DNA of 64,000 nt from Thermococcus guaymasensis DSM 11113 (GCF_000816105.1 NZ_CP007140.1:1142388-1206387), one strand, 5' to 3'; shown: positions 18,546 to 31,902, numbered from the stretch's first letter. The notes: generated from the sequence alone by a model not told the origin. Made by a program: numbers and translations.

Positions 18546-18751
18546 GTCTCCTCCTCCCTGAGCTTCAGGAGGTAGTCCGTCGGGTCTTCCCTGAACTTCT
18601 CGGGCGTTACCCTCTTCCGCATTTCTCTCGTAAGCTCAAGGAAATCCCCGCTGTAAATCCTCACTCTGAGTTTCTGGCCCTCCTTCAGCTTGAGGGGTTT
18701 GAGGGGCTTCAGCACGCCGTTTTCGTATATGACCTCTATGATTTCGCCCAT
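18542..18751 (-). CDS. DUF104 (AF2212-like) antitoxin
   Basis: Antitoxin partner of the PIN-domain gene, 69 residues. It begins [20 protein letters not shown], the hallmark of DUF104/AF2212-like small beta-barrel antitoxins, and continues with [15 protein letters not shown] helical, charged tail ([10 protein letters not shown]) would wrap the toxin. ATG 18751 is preferred: it follows GGTGAGAGT, whereas the longer frame starts in the promoter. It is transcribed from its own TATA box just after the guaAB stop. Confidence 0.85.
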   Translation of the reverse strand: MGEIIEVIYENGVLKPLKPLKLKEGQKLRVRIYSGDFLELTREMRKRVTPEKFREDPTDYLLKLREEET

Positions 18752-18779
18752 ACTCTCACCGGTTAAAGTTGGAAATGAA

Positions 18780-18791
18780 GATAAATAAACC
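18780..18791 (-). promoter_or_regulatory. Internal promoter for antitoxin-toxin-guaAA
   Basis: On the minus strand ggtttatttatc forms a strong TATA box in the 41-base gap between the guaAB stop and the antitoxin start. It would allow the toxin-antitoxin pair and guaAA to be expressed separately from guaAB. Confidence 0.6.
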
Positions 18792-18792
18792 T

Positions 18793-19716
18793 TCACTCGA
18801 ACTCAATCGTCGCTGGAGGCTTGTTGGTGATGTCGTAAAGCACCCTTCCAACCTCGGGAATTTCGCTCGTTATCCTGAAGGCTATCTTCTGGAGGACGTC
18901 GAAGGGAACGTTCATGGCGTTGGCGGTCATGCCATCGAGACTCTCAACGACGCGAACCGCTATGGTCTCCTTGTAGGCCCTTATGTCGCCCTGAACGCCG
19001 ACGGTTTTAACACCGAGCAGAACCGCGAAGGCCTGCCAGGGTTTCAGTCCAGCCTTCTCTATCTCCTCCTCGACTATGGCGTTTGCCTCTCTAACGATGG
19101 CAACCTTCTCCGGCGTGACCTCTCCGAGAACCCTAACCGCCAGCCCTGGCCCCGGAAAGGGCATGCGGTTGTATATCTTCTCAGGTAATCCAAGCTCCTT
19201 CGCCAGTTCCCTGACCTCGTCCTTGTAGAGGTCGCGGAGCGGCTCTATCAGCTTGAGGTTGAGCCTCTCGGGAAGCCCTCCGACGTTGTGGTGGCTCTTG
19301 ATTTTTCCCTTACTCTCAATCCAGTCTGGGGCGATGGTTCCCTGGATCAGGAAGTCCGCGTTGATTTTCTTCGCGACCTCCTCGAAGACCTCGATGAAGA
19401 CCCTGCCGATTATCTTTCTCTTCTCCTCGGGGTCGGTGACGCCCTTCAGGGCCTCGAAAAAGCGCTCGCTCGCGTCAACGTAGTGCAGGTTGAGCCCGAA
19501 CTCGTCCCTGAACGTCTTTATAACGAACTCCGGCTCGCCCTTCCTGAGGAAGCCCGTGTTCACGAAGACCGCGTGGAGCCTGTCCCCTATCGCCCTGTGG
19601 GCCAGAATAGCGGCGGTTGAGCTGTCAACGCCACCGCTGAGCGCTATTATAGCCTTCCCATCGCCGACGGTTTTCCTAATCTCCTCAACCTTCTCCCTGA
19701 TGAAGTCCTCCCACAT
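18793..19716 (-). CDS. guaAB: GMP synthase ATP-pyrophosphatase subunit (GuaAB)
   Basis: Synthetase subunit of the split archaeal GMP synthase. It adenylates XMP and transfers ammonia to form GMP. The 307 residues (from ATG 19716, with an AGGTGG ribosome binding site) hold the N-type PP-loop SGGVDSS at 27-33 and the family segments [19 protein letters not shown] and [11 protein letters not shown]. The C-terminal dimerisation domain ends with [12 protein letters not shown]. Its promoter lies in the short gap after guaB and is overlapped upstream by a 14-bp repeat shared with purD. Confidence 0.97.
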   Translation of the reverse strand: MWEDFIREKVEEIRKTVGDGKAIIALSGGVDSSTAAILAHRAIGDRLHAVFVNTGFLRKGEPEFVIKTFRDEFGLNLHYVDASERFFEALKGVTDPEEKRKIIGRVFIEVFEEVAKKINADFLIQGTIAPDWIESKGKIKSHHNVGGLPERLNLKLIEPLRDLYKDEVRELAKELGLPEKIYNRMPFPGPGLAVRVLGEVTPEKVAIVREANAIVEEEIEKAGLKPWQAFAVLLGVKTVGVQGDIRAYKETIAVRVVESLDGMTANAMNVPFDVLQKIAFRITSEIPEVGRVLYDITNKPPATIEFE

Positions 19717-19747
19717 GAGCACCACCTTTCAGCATTTAAATGGCAAA

Positions 19748-19762
19748 AATATTTTAAAAACC
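19748..19762 (-). promoter_or_regulatory. TATA box of guaAB
   Basis: The A/T run tttttaaaatatt on the minus strand lies 35-45 bases before the guaAB start. The shared 14-bp purine-locus repeat lies just upstream of it, at the end of guaB. Confidence 0.55.
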
Positions 19763-19774
19763 TACTGATTTTAG

Positions 19775-21274
<1,500 letters not shown>

Positions 21275-21283
21275 TTATGTCTT

Positions 21284-21409
21284 TTAAGGTTTACGGGCGG
21301 TCAAAGATATGCTTTCAAACGAATCCTGTTTTCTCTCAAAGTGGAAGTTTAGGACTGGTATTGCCCTCATACAAATTAGTAACCAGTGGGGTTTCTCAAA
21401 GGACTTCAT
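21284..21409 (-). other. Possible small ORF or RNA between purP and guaB
   Basis: The gap between purP and guaB is about 250 bases. A perfect TATA-type palindrome (CTTTATATAAAG, near 21470) opens it on the minus strand, and a 41-codon reading frame starts at ATG 21409 (MKSFEKPHWLLICMRAIP). No ribosome binding site or known family is visible. It may be a small protein, a non-coding RNA, or chance. The left end holds the guaB promoter. Confidence 0.2.
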
Positions 21410-21483
21410 TGCTGGGTAAGCGTCAAAAACTTGGATTGCTAGTGAAAAAGCGTGGAAAGGGATTAACTTTATATAAAGAGCTC

Positions 21484-24617
<3,134 letters not shown>

Positions 24618-24621
24618 TTCC

Positions 24622-25293
24622 TCACCTCCTCGCCCACTCCACCATGCTCCTGAAGACCTTTAGCCCGTCTTCACTGCCCAAAAAGCGGTCGCTCGCGCGC
24701 TCCGGGTGGGGCATGGTTCCGAGGACGTTGCCCCCCTCGTTGGCTATCGCCGCTATGTTGAGAACCGAGCCGTTGGGGTTTGCCTCTTCCGTCACGTTCC
24801 CGTTCTCGTCGCTGTACTGGAAAACTACCCTGACCTTCGATGGGTCATCTGTGTAGTAGTTGCCCTCCGCATGGGCTATCGGCATCCGTATGACCTCACC
24901 CGGCTCGTAGAGGGAAGTGAACGGCGTTTCCGTGTCGTTTACGCGAAGGTGAACCCACCTGCAGAGAAAGCGCGGAACCCTGTTGGGCCTCAGTGCTCCG
25001 GGAAGGAGACCCGCCTCCGTGAGGACTTGAAAGCCGTTGCAGATTCCGAGGACTGGCCGTCCCTCCTCTGCGAACTCCTTAACCTCATCCATTATCTTCT
25101 GACGGGCGGCTATCGCACCTGCCCTTAGGTAGTCAGCGTAGCTGAAGCCGCCAGGCAGAACAACCCCGTCAAAGTCCTTGAGGCTGGCTCTGTACCAGAC
25201 GCGCTCGGCCTCGGCACCGGCCTTTCTTATGGCCCTCTCTGTCTCGAAGTCGCAGTTCGTTCCCGGAAACACCACCACGGCGAACTTAACCAT
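24622..25293 (-). CDS. purQ: FGAM synthase glutaminase subunit PurQ
   Basis: Class I glutaminase that feeds ammonia to PurL. The 223 residues show the [13 protein letters not shown] oxyanion region, the nucleophile Cys85 in GICNGFQ, and the His/Glu end [10 protein letters not shown]. It lies one base after purS and four before purL, as expected for the three-subunit archaeal/Gram-positive-type enzyme. Nothing unusual was noted. Confidence 0.97.
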   Translation of the reverse strand: MVKFAVVVFPGTNCDFETERAIRKAGAEAERVWYRASLKDFDGVVLPGGFSYADYLRAGAIAARQKIMDEVKEFAEEGRPVLGICNGFQVLTEAGLLPGALRPNRVPRFLCRWVHLRVNDTETPFTSLYEPGEVIRMPIAHAEGNYYTDDPSKVRVVFQYSDENGNVTEEANPNGSVLNIAAIANEGGNVLGTMPHPERASDRFLGSEDGLKVFRSMVEWARR

Positions 25294-25294
25294 C

Positions 25295-25537
25295 TCAGCT
25301 CACCGGCTCTATGCTGTATTCCCAGCTGTGGATGAGTGGATTCGCCAGGAGGCGCCTGCACATCTCTTCAACCTCTTTCTCCGGTTTCTCGCTATCAAGC
25401 TCGAACTCGAAGCACTTGGGGACGCGGAGGTTCTCCACCGCGTATCCGAGGTTTCTGAGGGCGTTTCCTATGACCCTGCCCTCCGGGTCGTTGAGGCCTT
25501 CCTTAAGGCGGACGATGACGGTAACCTTCCACTTCAT
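25295..25537 (-). CDS. purS: FGAM synthase subunit PurS
   Basis: Small structural subunit that bridges PurL and PurQ. The product is 80 residues from ATG 25537, chosen for the AAGGTGATC ribosome binding site. The family pattern is clear: [19 protein letters not shown] at the start, then [19 protein letters not shown]. It is the first gene of the purS-purQ-purL-purP unit; a TATA box (cttaaaagc on the minus strand, about 25575-25584) lies some 40 bases upstream. Confidence 0.94.
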   Translation of the reverse strand: MKWKVTVIVRLKEGLNDPEGRVIGNALRNLGYAVENLRVPKCFEFELDSEKPEKEVEEMCRRLLANPLIHSWEYSIEPVS

Positions 25538-25573
25538 CGCGATCACCTTGTCAGAAAAGTGTAAAAATTTGGA

Positions 25574-25585
25574 GCTTTTAAGGAT
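25574..25585 (-). promoter_or_regulatory. TATA box of the purSQLP operon
   Basis: Minus-strand atccttaaaagc, about 40 bases before the purS ATG. Upstream lies a very A/T-rich stretch with a weak TTAACA element that only partly matches the repeat seen at purD and guaAB. Confidence 0.5.
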
Positions 25586-25637
25586 TATTTTGATAAAAAA
25601 ATGTTAAAAAGATGCAAAAAAGAAAAGGAGGCCGACA

Positions 25638-26837
25638 TCATTTACTGAACTCCTCGACAGGAAGCTTCATCTTGCTCGCTGCGAGAAGGGTGGCAATGCC
25701 GAGGGCAGCCATAAGCAGGTAGATCAGCATTCCCGTGCTTACTGAGTGGACGAGGACGAACATGACGTTCGGGGCCACCGCGTTTGCTGAGTTCGAGATG
25801 AGTCCGAGGGCAAAGCTGGCCTCTGGGTAGATATCCTTTGGATAGGCCGCCGGTGCGGTTGTCCAGAAGGCTGGGCCTGTCCCCTGGACAACTCCGGTTA
25901 TCGCTATTCCGAGGAGCGCAAGCGTGTAGTCGTTCGCGCTTATCGCTTTCCACAGGATGAATAGTCCGATAAACGTTACCGCGTAGGAGAGGGTCATGAC
26001 GCTGACGATGGCCTTGAACAGGCCCCTGTTGCTCGTGTTTTTAAGGGAGAGGCGGTACCCCAGGTAGCCCATGATTATTGACCATAGTGCCATTGAGACC
26101 TCAAGCGTCATCACGAGGTTTTCCACTTGAGAGTCGCTGAAGTCGACGTTGTGGAGCGTGAACGAGCCGAGTGTGAAGACAATCCACAGCGCGGGGAAGA
26201 ATGTAAATCCAAAGACCCATGTGAAGGGCATCTTCCAGACGTTGGTCTTCCCCGAGGAGTGCTTCTCTTTGGGTATTTCAAAGTCCTCCGTGAAGAGCCA
26301 CCAGACTGCCAGCATGACGTACATTACAGCGGCTGAGAGGAGGAACACCTTCTGAATCTCTGGCCACGGGGCGCTTTTACCACCGGCCCACTTGGTGAGT
26401 TTTATGCCGTAAATTCCGCCCCAGAAGATTCCTGACAAGATTATACCCTTGGCGAAGGGCCTCTCGGCCACGAAGAGCCTGGCAATCTGGTTGCTGAACA
26501 CTGCCACGAGGGCGACTATGAACCCCTGGAAGAAGCGAAGTGCAACCACTCCCCACCAGTTAGGCATGAACGGAATCAGGAACTGTGGGATCGCTGCGAA
26601 GCTAACTATGAGAGCGACACTTTTCTTGAATGAGCCCTTGAAGAGGCTCGTCCCACCGAGGAGGAACGCGACGAAGAGGCCGACAACGTAGGCCGTTTGC
26701 TGGTAGCCCATCATGGCATCCGTGATTCCATAATGCGCTATGACCGCGTCCTTGAACTTCTCCAGCATGTGCATCGTTCCGAAACCGGAGGCAACAACGA
26801 GAGTGTTGAGAATGACCGTTCTCCAGCGGTTGTCCAT
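25638..26837 (-). CDS. MFS transporter
   Basis: Major facilitator superfamily carrier of 399 residues with about twelve hydrophobic segments. ATG 26837 is chosen (GGGGGTTGAAACC upstream); a longer frame would add 36 residues lying in the promoter. The substrate cannot be read from sequence. It sits between purS and purD-linked genes, so a purine base or nucleoside, or a precursor, is a reasonable guess but only that. Its TATA box (cgtttttaagag) lies near 26890 on the minus strand. Confidence 0.85.
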   Translation of the reverse strand: MDNRWRTVILNTLVVASGFGTMHMLEKFKDAVIAHYGITDAMMGYQQTAYVVGLFVAFLLGGTSLFKGSFKKSVALIVSFAAIPQFLIPFMPNWWGVVALRFFQGFIVALVAVFSNQIARLFVAERPFAKGIILSGIFWGGIYGIKLTKWAGGKSAPWPEIQKVFLLSAAVMYVMLAVWWLFTEDFEIPKEKHSSGKTNVWKMPFTWVFGFTFFPALWIVFTLGSFTLHNVDFSDSQVENLVMTLEVSMALWSIIMGYLGYRLSLKNTSNRGLFKAIVSVMTLSYAVTFIGLFILWKAISANDYTLALLGIAITGVVQGTGPAFWTTAPAAYPKDIYPEASFALGLISNSANAVAPNVMFVLVHSVSTGMLIYLLMAALGIATLLAASKMKLPVEEFSK

Positions 26838-26981
26838 GGTTTCAACCCCCAGATCGTTGATCGACAGGAAAAGCGGCTCTCCCTCTCTTAAAAACGTTTC
26901 CCGAATGAGATGCGGCTTTAATAAGCTGAACAGAAAGAGATGCATGAGTATCCGGCAAAGAATAAAAAATTTTCTAAGAGG

Positions 26982-27803
26982 TCATGGGCCTATCCGAACG
27001 TGCAGAGAGCCCTCTACATCGTTGAGGAAGTACTGGAGAGTTAGTTGGGGAGACTCAGCACCGATGATCGCCCTGAGCTGAACGTCATGATCTCCGTTGT
27101 TTTCCACTATCCATGCCGCGGTGTTCCTGAAAAAGCTCGACCTGTCGTGGATGAGGAAGTCTAGCCCCTTGGATGTCGTTGGGCGGTAATCAAACAGCCT
27201 CCCATTCAGCGGGACAAGCGAGAGCTCAACGTCCTCGTTCCCGGGAACGGTTATTCCAACTGAGACAAGGTACCCCGGCACTTCCCCTTCCACTGCCTTC
27301 CAGTCTTTTGATGGCTCAACCTGTGAAAACGTCGCCTCAAGAAGAACCCCTGAATGGTCAGAATAGATGCCGAGGCTCCAGTGGGACTCATGTTCTATAA
27401 CGTGCCATGCCCAGGTAAGAAATTCGCCTAGGTCTCCCGACTCGAGGAGGATCAGCTTTTCTCTGTATACCAAGGCCGCTTTTCCTGTCGTGTTCAGGGG
27501 CACTATCTTTGAAGTGATGTTGAACGTACTCAAGAGCCGTGTTGCGTTGACGTTCCCCACTACCAGAACCGGCTTTTCCTTCTCGATGGAGGTCTTGTTA
27601 ATGTCGGAGTACTGGACAACGAGAATCTCCGGCCCCTCGTTTGAGAATTTTACGTCCAATGAAACGTTGGAGAGGTACACAGGCTTGAGATCCAGGGTAG
27701 TGCTCTCTTTCCTGTACTCTCTGAGGTCAGTCACTGAACCCCACAGAACACAAATTGAAGAAATCATCCCCATAACGAGTAGGATGGCAAGGATTTTTCT
27801 CAT
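26982..27803 (-). CDS. Secreted or membrane-anchored hypothetical protein
   Basis: Unrecognised protein of 273 residues with an N-terminal signal or anchor (MRKILAILLVMGMISSICVLW). The rest is extracytoplasmic, with several N-glycosylation sequons (NVS, NKT, NAT, NIT, NTT) and an overall beta-rich character. ATG 27803 is preferred because a GGTGATTTCA ribosome binding site precedes it. It stands between the MFS gene and a purP paralogue in the purine region, with no obvious functional tie. Confidence 0.65.
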   Translation of the reverse strand: MRKILAILLVMGMISSICVLWGSVTDLREYRKESTTLDLKPVYLSNVSLDVKFSNEGPEILVVQYSDINKTSIEKEKPVLVVGNVNATRLLSTFNITSKIVPLNTTGKAALVYREKLILLESGDLGEFLTWAWHVIEHESHWSLGIYSDHSGVLLEATFSQVEPSKDWKAVEGEVPGYLVSVGITVPGNEDVELSLVPLNGRLFDYRPTTSKGLDFLIHDRSSFFRNTAAWIVENNGDHDVQLRAIIGAESPQLTLQYFLNDVEGSLHVRIGP

Positions 27804-27866
27804 TGAAATCACCAAACATATTACACAGTAACTTCTTAAAAATGTTTTGAAAAACCGAAAATTCCA

Positions 27867-29009
27867 CTAAGTCACAACCTTCTCAAGCTCGTCCAGCTCA
27901 ACCGCGCGCTTGATTTCGAGGGCTACCCTCCGTCCGGTGCTCATGGGCTTCCTCCAGAGGGCATTGCCGTAGGGGTGACCCATTGCCATGTGGATGTTGG
28001 TTCCACCGCCGGTTCTTGGAGCAACGTCGTAGATGTAGAAGTTTAAGTCTTTGTCAACCGCCGTCTGGAGCGTGAAGGGCCCGATAATTCCCGGGGAGTA
28101 GTACTTCTTCGTGGCTTCAACGTAGCGCTCGGCCATGTCGAAGACCTTCTCAAGGAGGGACTCGCGGAGCGTCGAGGAGGCGTGGCCACAGACGGTATAC
28201 TCGGGCTCGAATTGGTGCTCAGGCAGGGTTAGCTGCTGGGAAGCTGGGAGGCGGACATGACCATCCAAACTTGTCTCGAAGCGCCAGTCTATGCCCAAAA
28301 GCTCAATCTCCTCATCAATCGGCGAGTAGAAGAAGTCGAAGTTGAAGACGGGCCCGATGATGTAGCGCTCGATTCTGGCCTTTGCGAGGTCCTCCTCGGT
28401 AATCACGCCGAGCTTGATGAGCTTCTCTGCCTTCTCGCGGAACTCCTTGTAGCTCGCCGCCGTGAAGAATCCCCTCTCAAGCCTTTTCTTGGCGTGCGGG
28501 AGCTTGACTATAACGAGGCCAACTTCATCAATCTCCTCCGGCTTAACGGGCTCCGGGTAGGGAAGCCCTGCCCTCTCAAGCAACCAGTAGTAGCTCTTCT
28601 CCTCGCTCCGCTCCTCACTCCTGAGGAGGTTACGGCTCCCGAAGAGCGGAACGCGGAAGTCGTTCTCAACCCTATCAATGCCGGTGTAGACAACGAACGA
28701 GCGGTTTGGCACGAAGATGACGTTCCTCTTCACGAGCTCGTCCTGAACGTCTATTATCTGGGCGAACTTCTCAAGCACCAGCACCTCGTCAATGAAGCCC
28801 TTCGTAAGGCCGTCCTTTGTCTCCCTGAGCCTGAAATACTCGGCGTAAGTCCTGTGTCTACCCTTCTGGACGACGACGAGAACCGGGAGACCTTCCTCTT
28901 TGGCCCCGTCGGCGATGTCCAGAGCGGAGTGGCTCCCTATGACGCCAACGGTTATCTTTTCGGGGTCGTACCTTTCGAGGACGCTCAAAATCTCGTCGCG
29001 GCTTATCAT
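27867..29009 (-). CDS. PurP-like ATP-grasp protein (second paralogue)
   Basis: ATP-grasp protein of 380 residues homologous to PurP: VIGSHSALDIADGAKEEGLP at the start, LLERAGLPYPEP, VIVKLPHAKKRLERGFF for nucleotide binding, and YDVAPRTGGGTNIHMAMGHPYG near the end. It is longer and clearly diverged from the PurP at 21484-22479: the Gly-rich KGGKGYF loop is replaced by KKRLERGFF. Thermococcales carry two PurP forms; FAICAR synthetase activity for this one is uncertain. ATG 29009 follows GAGGTGG and lies 10 bases after purD, so it is cotranscribed with purD. Confidence 0.85.
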   Translation of the reverse strand: MISRDEILSVLERYDPEKITVGVIGSHSALDIADGAKEEGLPVLVVVQKGRHRTYAEYFRLRETKDGLTKGFIDEVLVLEKFAQIIDVQDELVKRNVIFVPNRSFVVYTGIDRVENDFRVPLFGSRNLLRSEERSEEKSYYWLLERAGLPYPEPVKPEEIDEVGLVIVKLPHAKKRLERGFFTAASYKEFREKAEKLIKLGVITEEDLAKARIERYIIGPVFNFDFFYSPIDEEIELLGIDWRFETSLDGHVRLPASQQLTLPEHQFEPEYTVCGHASSTLRESLLEKVFDMAERYVEATKKYYSPGIIGPFTLQTAVDKDLNFYIYDVAPRTGGGTNIHMAMGHPYGNALWRKPMSTGRRVALEIKRAVELDELEKVVT

Positions 29010-29019
29010 TCCAACCACC

Positions 29020-30336
29020 TCAGCATGGGTTCAGCTCAAACTCCCTTCCGAGCTCCTTCATCAGCTTAATTCTCTTCTCGACGCTCTCCTTAGTTCCAAC
29101 GTCGCGCCTGTAGAACAGCTCGCCCCTGATGTGTGGAACCGCGCTCTCAGCAATCTTCTCGGCCTCTTCGAGGGTATCGGCAATCCCAACGACCGCTATG
29201 GCGCGGGAGCTGAGGAGAGTGAAGTTTTCATCAATTGAAGCATAGTAGAGCTTTGCCCCGGCGTCTTCAACGGCTCTCTCATCAACCTCAACCTTTACAC
29301 CCTTGACGGGGTTCGTGGGGTAGCCCTTTGGTGCGAGGTACTTGACCACCGTTGCCTTTTTCTCAAACTCCGCCCTTCCGAGGTTGCCGTCAACGATTCC
29401 CTCAGCTATCTCAAGCAGACTCGTCTTAAGGAGAGGGAGAACGTTCATTGCCTCTGGATCGCCGAAGCGGGCGTTGTACTCTATAAGAACCGGGCCGTCT
29501 TTGCCCAGCATGAACTGGCCGTAGAGGATTCCCTTGTAGGGCGTCCCGTTCTTTCTCATGGCCTCAACCGTCGCCTTCAGAGTCTCAAGGGCCCTCTCGT
29601 AGTCCTCCCTGGGGACGAAGGGGAGCAGGTGGTTCGGACAGGAGTAGCTTCCCATCCCGCCGGTTATTGGGCCTTGGTCACCCTCATAGGCGTGGGGATA
29701 GTCCTGGGCAAGGGGCATTGGCACGACGTGCTTCCCGTCCGTGAAGACCTGGAACGTGAACTCGACACCGTCGGTTCTTTCCTCGATTAGGACCTTTCCG
29801 TCCTTTCTGATGAGTTCCTCGGCGTAGGCTTTGGCTTCCTCGTTGTCCCTCAGCTGGTAGCCGACAACCTTAACTCCCTTCCCTCCAGTCAGACCGATGG
29901 GCTTTACCACAACGGGCCTTTCAAAGTCGTCAATCCACGAACGCATCTCGGAGACGTCATCAAAGACGCGGAAGAGCTTTCTGCCTGGGATTTCGTACTC
30001 TTCCATAAGCGAGCGGGCGAAGGCCTTGTCGGTTTCGAGTTTGGCGGCTTCTCTGCTCGGCCCGATGGTGGGGATTCCATTCTCTTCGAGGACGTTTACG
30101 ATGCCCTTCTCAAGGGGTGCCTCCGGGCCGATGAAAGCCAGATCAACCCCCCAGTTCAGGGCGAACTCAAGGACTTTCCCAACGTTCGTTTCTTTTGCCA
30201 GGCCATAACCTGAAGCAAGCCTTGCGAGGCCTGGGTTCCTGTGCTTCGAGACCACGTAGAGCTCGGCGCCACTCCTCACGAGTGCCTCGCCGATGGCGTT
30301 CTCCCTGCCACCGCCTCCAACGAGCAGAACCTTCAT
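29020..30336 (-). CDS. purD: GAR synthetase PurD
   Basis: Phosphoribosylamine-glycine ligase, the second step of purine synthesis. The 438 residues have the start MKVLLVGGGGRENAIGEAL, ATP-grasp segments VVVKPIGLTGGKGVKVV and EERTDGVEFTFQVF, and the metal-binding EYNARFGDPEAMNVL. ATG 30336, behind GGTGAAGCTT, gives the family's usual N-terminus; ATG 30348 would add four residues and lies inside an operator-like repeat. The start region and promoter carry two copies of that repeat, 42 bp apart. Confidence 0.96.
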   Translation of the reverse strand: MKVLLVGGGGRENAIGEALVRSGAELYVVSKHRNPGLARLASGYGLAKETNVGKVLEFALNWGVDLAFIGPEAPLEKGIVNVLEENGIPTIGPSREAAKLETDKAFARSLMEEYEIPGRKLFRVFDDVSEMRSWIDDFERPVVVKPIGLTGGKGVKVVGYQLRDNEEAKAYAEELIRKDGKVLIEERTDGVEFTFQVFTDGKHVVPMPLAQDYPHAYEGDQGPITGGMGSYSCPNHLLPFVPREDYERALETLKATVEAMRKNGTPYKGILYGQFMLGKDGPVLIEYNARFGDPEAMNVLPLLKTSLLEIAEGIVDGNLGRAEFEKKATVVKYLAPKGYPTNPVKGVKVEVDERAVEDAGAKLYYASIDENFTLLSSRAIAVVGIADTLEEAEKIAESAVPHIRGELFYRRDVGTKESVEKRIKLMKELGREFELNPC

Positions 30337-30345
30337 AAGCTTCAC

Positions 30346-30359
30346 CATTTATTTGTTAA
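30346..30359 (-). promoter_or_regulatory. Putative purine operator, copy C
   Basis: Minus-strand TTAACAAATAAATG between the purD TATA box and the purD start, around the expected transcription start. It is a direct repeat of 30388-30401 at a 42-bp distance and of 19775-19788 at guaAB. Confidence 0.55.
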
Positions 30360-30365
30360 AAACTC

Positions 30366-30379
30366 CCATTTTTAAGCTT
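30366..30379 (-). promoter_or_regulatory. TATA box of purD
   Basis: Minus-strand aagcttaaaaatgg, about 30-40 bases before ATG 30336. It is framed on both sides by copies of the 14-bp repeat. Confidence 0.5.
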
Positions 30380-30387
30380 TGTTTTTT

Positions 30388-30401
30388 CATGTATTTGTTA
30401 A
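30388..30401 (-). promoter_or_regulatory. Putative purine operator, copy B
   Basis: Minus-strand TTAACAAATACATG just upstream of the purD TATA box, differing at one position from copies A and C. It also lies about 45 bases from the divergent DUF257 promoter, which it could influence. Confidence 0.5.
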
Positions 30402-30484
30402 ACTCAAAATCAGTTCGCGCAGGTTTGTTTTTTTCTACCACAAAGTATTTAGGCATCAAAACCCTGAGAAGGGATGAGGGGGTT

Positions 30485-31123
30485 ATGATGGAAGGCGAAG
30501 ACAAACTAATGACAGTATTGGCAGAGTCCTTTCTCAATGGTAAAGTCGTTAGTATCATTGACAATGACATTTCATCCTTTACGTATCTACTGGCACTTAG
30601 ATCCCTTAGAACACTGCTTGAGGATGGCAAGTACGTTTGGGCTGTATCCTACGAACCCCTTCAGAGCCTTTTCAGGGACTTCCGTAGGGTAGGAGTAGAC
30701 TATATGAAGTACCTTGGCAGGAACCTCTACGTTTTGGACGTTTTTGGTTCGATGAGGCGTGTTGATTCTGGACTTGACGGTGTGTTTGTGCTCTCTGGAT
30801 ACCTCGACGACCGTGTCTTTGTCCTTAAGTATAAAACGCTGATAGAGGAGCTACTTTCAAAACTGAGCCCCAATGAAGTCATCGTTCTTGGCTACTTGGA
30901 GTCTGGAATGTGCAGGCTCTTCGATAATCCTGTGAGAACTCAAAAACTGCTTTGGAATCTCAGGGAGGAGGCTGGGATAAGAACCGCGGAGATAATAACG
31001 TACATTAAGTCCGAGTGTCCCGCTCTCGAAGAGTTCATCTACCTCTACTCCGACTACGTCTTTGAGGGCGTCATCGGGAACGGCCTCAGGAGTGTTATAA
31101 TGACCAAGGGTGATGGGGAATGA
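30485..31123 (+). CDS. DUF257 family protein 1
   Basis: Protein of about 212 residues resembling DUF257, a Thermococcales-restricted family of unknown function. It looks like a RecA/KaiC fold that has lost its nucleotide motifs: a strand-helix pattern with VWAVSYEPLQSLFRDF, then YLGRNLYVLDVFGSMRR at the Walker B position, but no GxxxxGK loop. ATG 30485 or 30488 follows GAGGGGG; a TATA box (aagtatttagg) lies near 30445. The longer frame reaches antisense into purD and is not used. The end overlaps the second DUF257 gene by four bases. Confidence 0.75.
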   Translation: MMEGEDKLMTVLAESFLNGKVVSIIDNDISSFTYLLALRSLRTLLEDGKYVWAVSYEPLQSLFRDFRRVGVDYMKYLGRNLYVLDVFGSMRRVDSGLDGVFVLSGYLDDRVFVLKYKTLIEELLSKLSPNEVIVLGYLESGMCRLFDNPVRTQKLLWNLREEAGIRTAEIITYIKSECPALEEFIYLYSDYVFEGVIGNGLRSVIMTKGDGE

Positions 31124-31869
31124 CCTTAACTCTGGGAATTAAGGAACTCGATGAGACCCTTGGGGGTGTGGTCGAGAAAAGCCTTATTCTCATTCACGAG
31201 GCAGATCCCCGCTCCCTGGGAAAGTTTTTGGCTTTCGAGATAATGCGGAGAAAGCTCGACTCCGATAACCTTGTAGGATACTTCAACATAGGGACGCCAC
31301 TTCCAGCGTTAGTGAGTGTTATGGAGAAGGTGGGAATAGACTGGAAAAAGCACCTGTCCGAGAACAGGCTAATGATCATCGACACCTTCGGCAGTATCTA
31401 CGACATAAAAAGAGACTTTGAAAATGTGTGGTACCTCCGGAAGCCCATCGACATCGATACCCTGAATGACAAATACATTAAGGTAATAGGCGCACACAAA
31501 CAAAAATGGGCCGAGCTTGGAATGTTTGAGGGAAGAGAACTCTGGGGTGTCACAGTTTCTATGTCGGATTACCTCTCTATATTCACCCCAAAGGCAACCC
31601 AGAGATATATAGAGATCTCCGATCTCCAGAGAAGCAGGTCTGAGGTATATAAAAAGTACCCTGCTGGAACGAACGTGTGGATCTACACCGGCGAGGACAC
31701 GATAGTACTGCCCCTCCTCTACCGCAAGGCCGATTACATCTTCAAGACGGAGAGCAGAATAGAGGACGGCGAGACCAGAAGGTACCTCCACATAATCAAG
31801 GCCCCGGAACTGGGAGATGTCAGGACGCTAGAGTACCGGTTCAAGGGGGGAAGAGTCCGGTTCCTATGA
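31120..31869 (+). CDS. DUF257/KaiC-like protein 2, degenerate P-loop
   Basis: Protein of 249 residues paired with the preceding gene (ATGA overlap). Its N-terminus LTLGIKELDETLGGVVEKS matches the opening of KaiC/RadA-like ATPases, but where the Walker A loop should be it reads LILIHEADPRSLGKF, without GxxGxGKT. A Walker B-like strand, NRLMIIDTFGS, remains. It is probably a non-hydrolysing relative of DUF257 type. Role unknown; its position between purD and purE and the shared divergent promoter suggest, but do not prove, a link to purine metabolism. Confidence 0.75.
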   Translation: MTLTLGIKELDETLGGVVEKSLILIHEADPRSLGKFLAFEIMRRKLDSDNLVGYFNIGTPLPALVSVMEKVGIDWKKHLSENRLMIIDTFGSIYDIKRDFENVWYLRKPIDIDTLNDKYIKVIGAHKQKWAELGMFEGRELWGVTVSMSDYLSIFTPKATQRYIEISDLQRSRSEVYKKYPAGTNVWIYTGEDTIVLPLLYRKADYIFKTESRIEDGETRRYLHIIKAPELGDVRTLEYRFKGGRVRFL

Positions 31870-31902
31870 TTTCAACGTTTGAATGTTAATTTTTCCACAA
31901 TC

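Noticed and set aside
26838-26945. 36-residue N-terminal extension of the MFS transporter
   Set aside because: It spans the TATA box and leader; ATG 26837 has the ribosome binding site.
30293-30484. N-terminal extension of the first DUF257 protein
   Set aside because: It would start antisense within purD and run through both promoters; ATG 30485/30488 has the ribosome binding site and TATA spacing.
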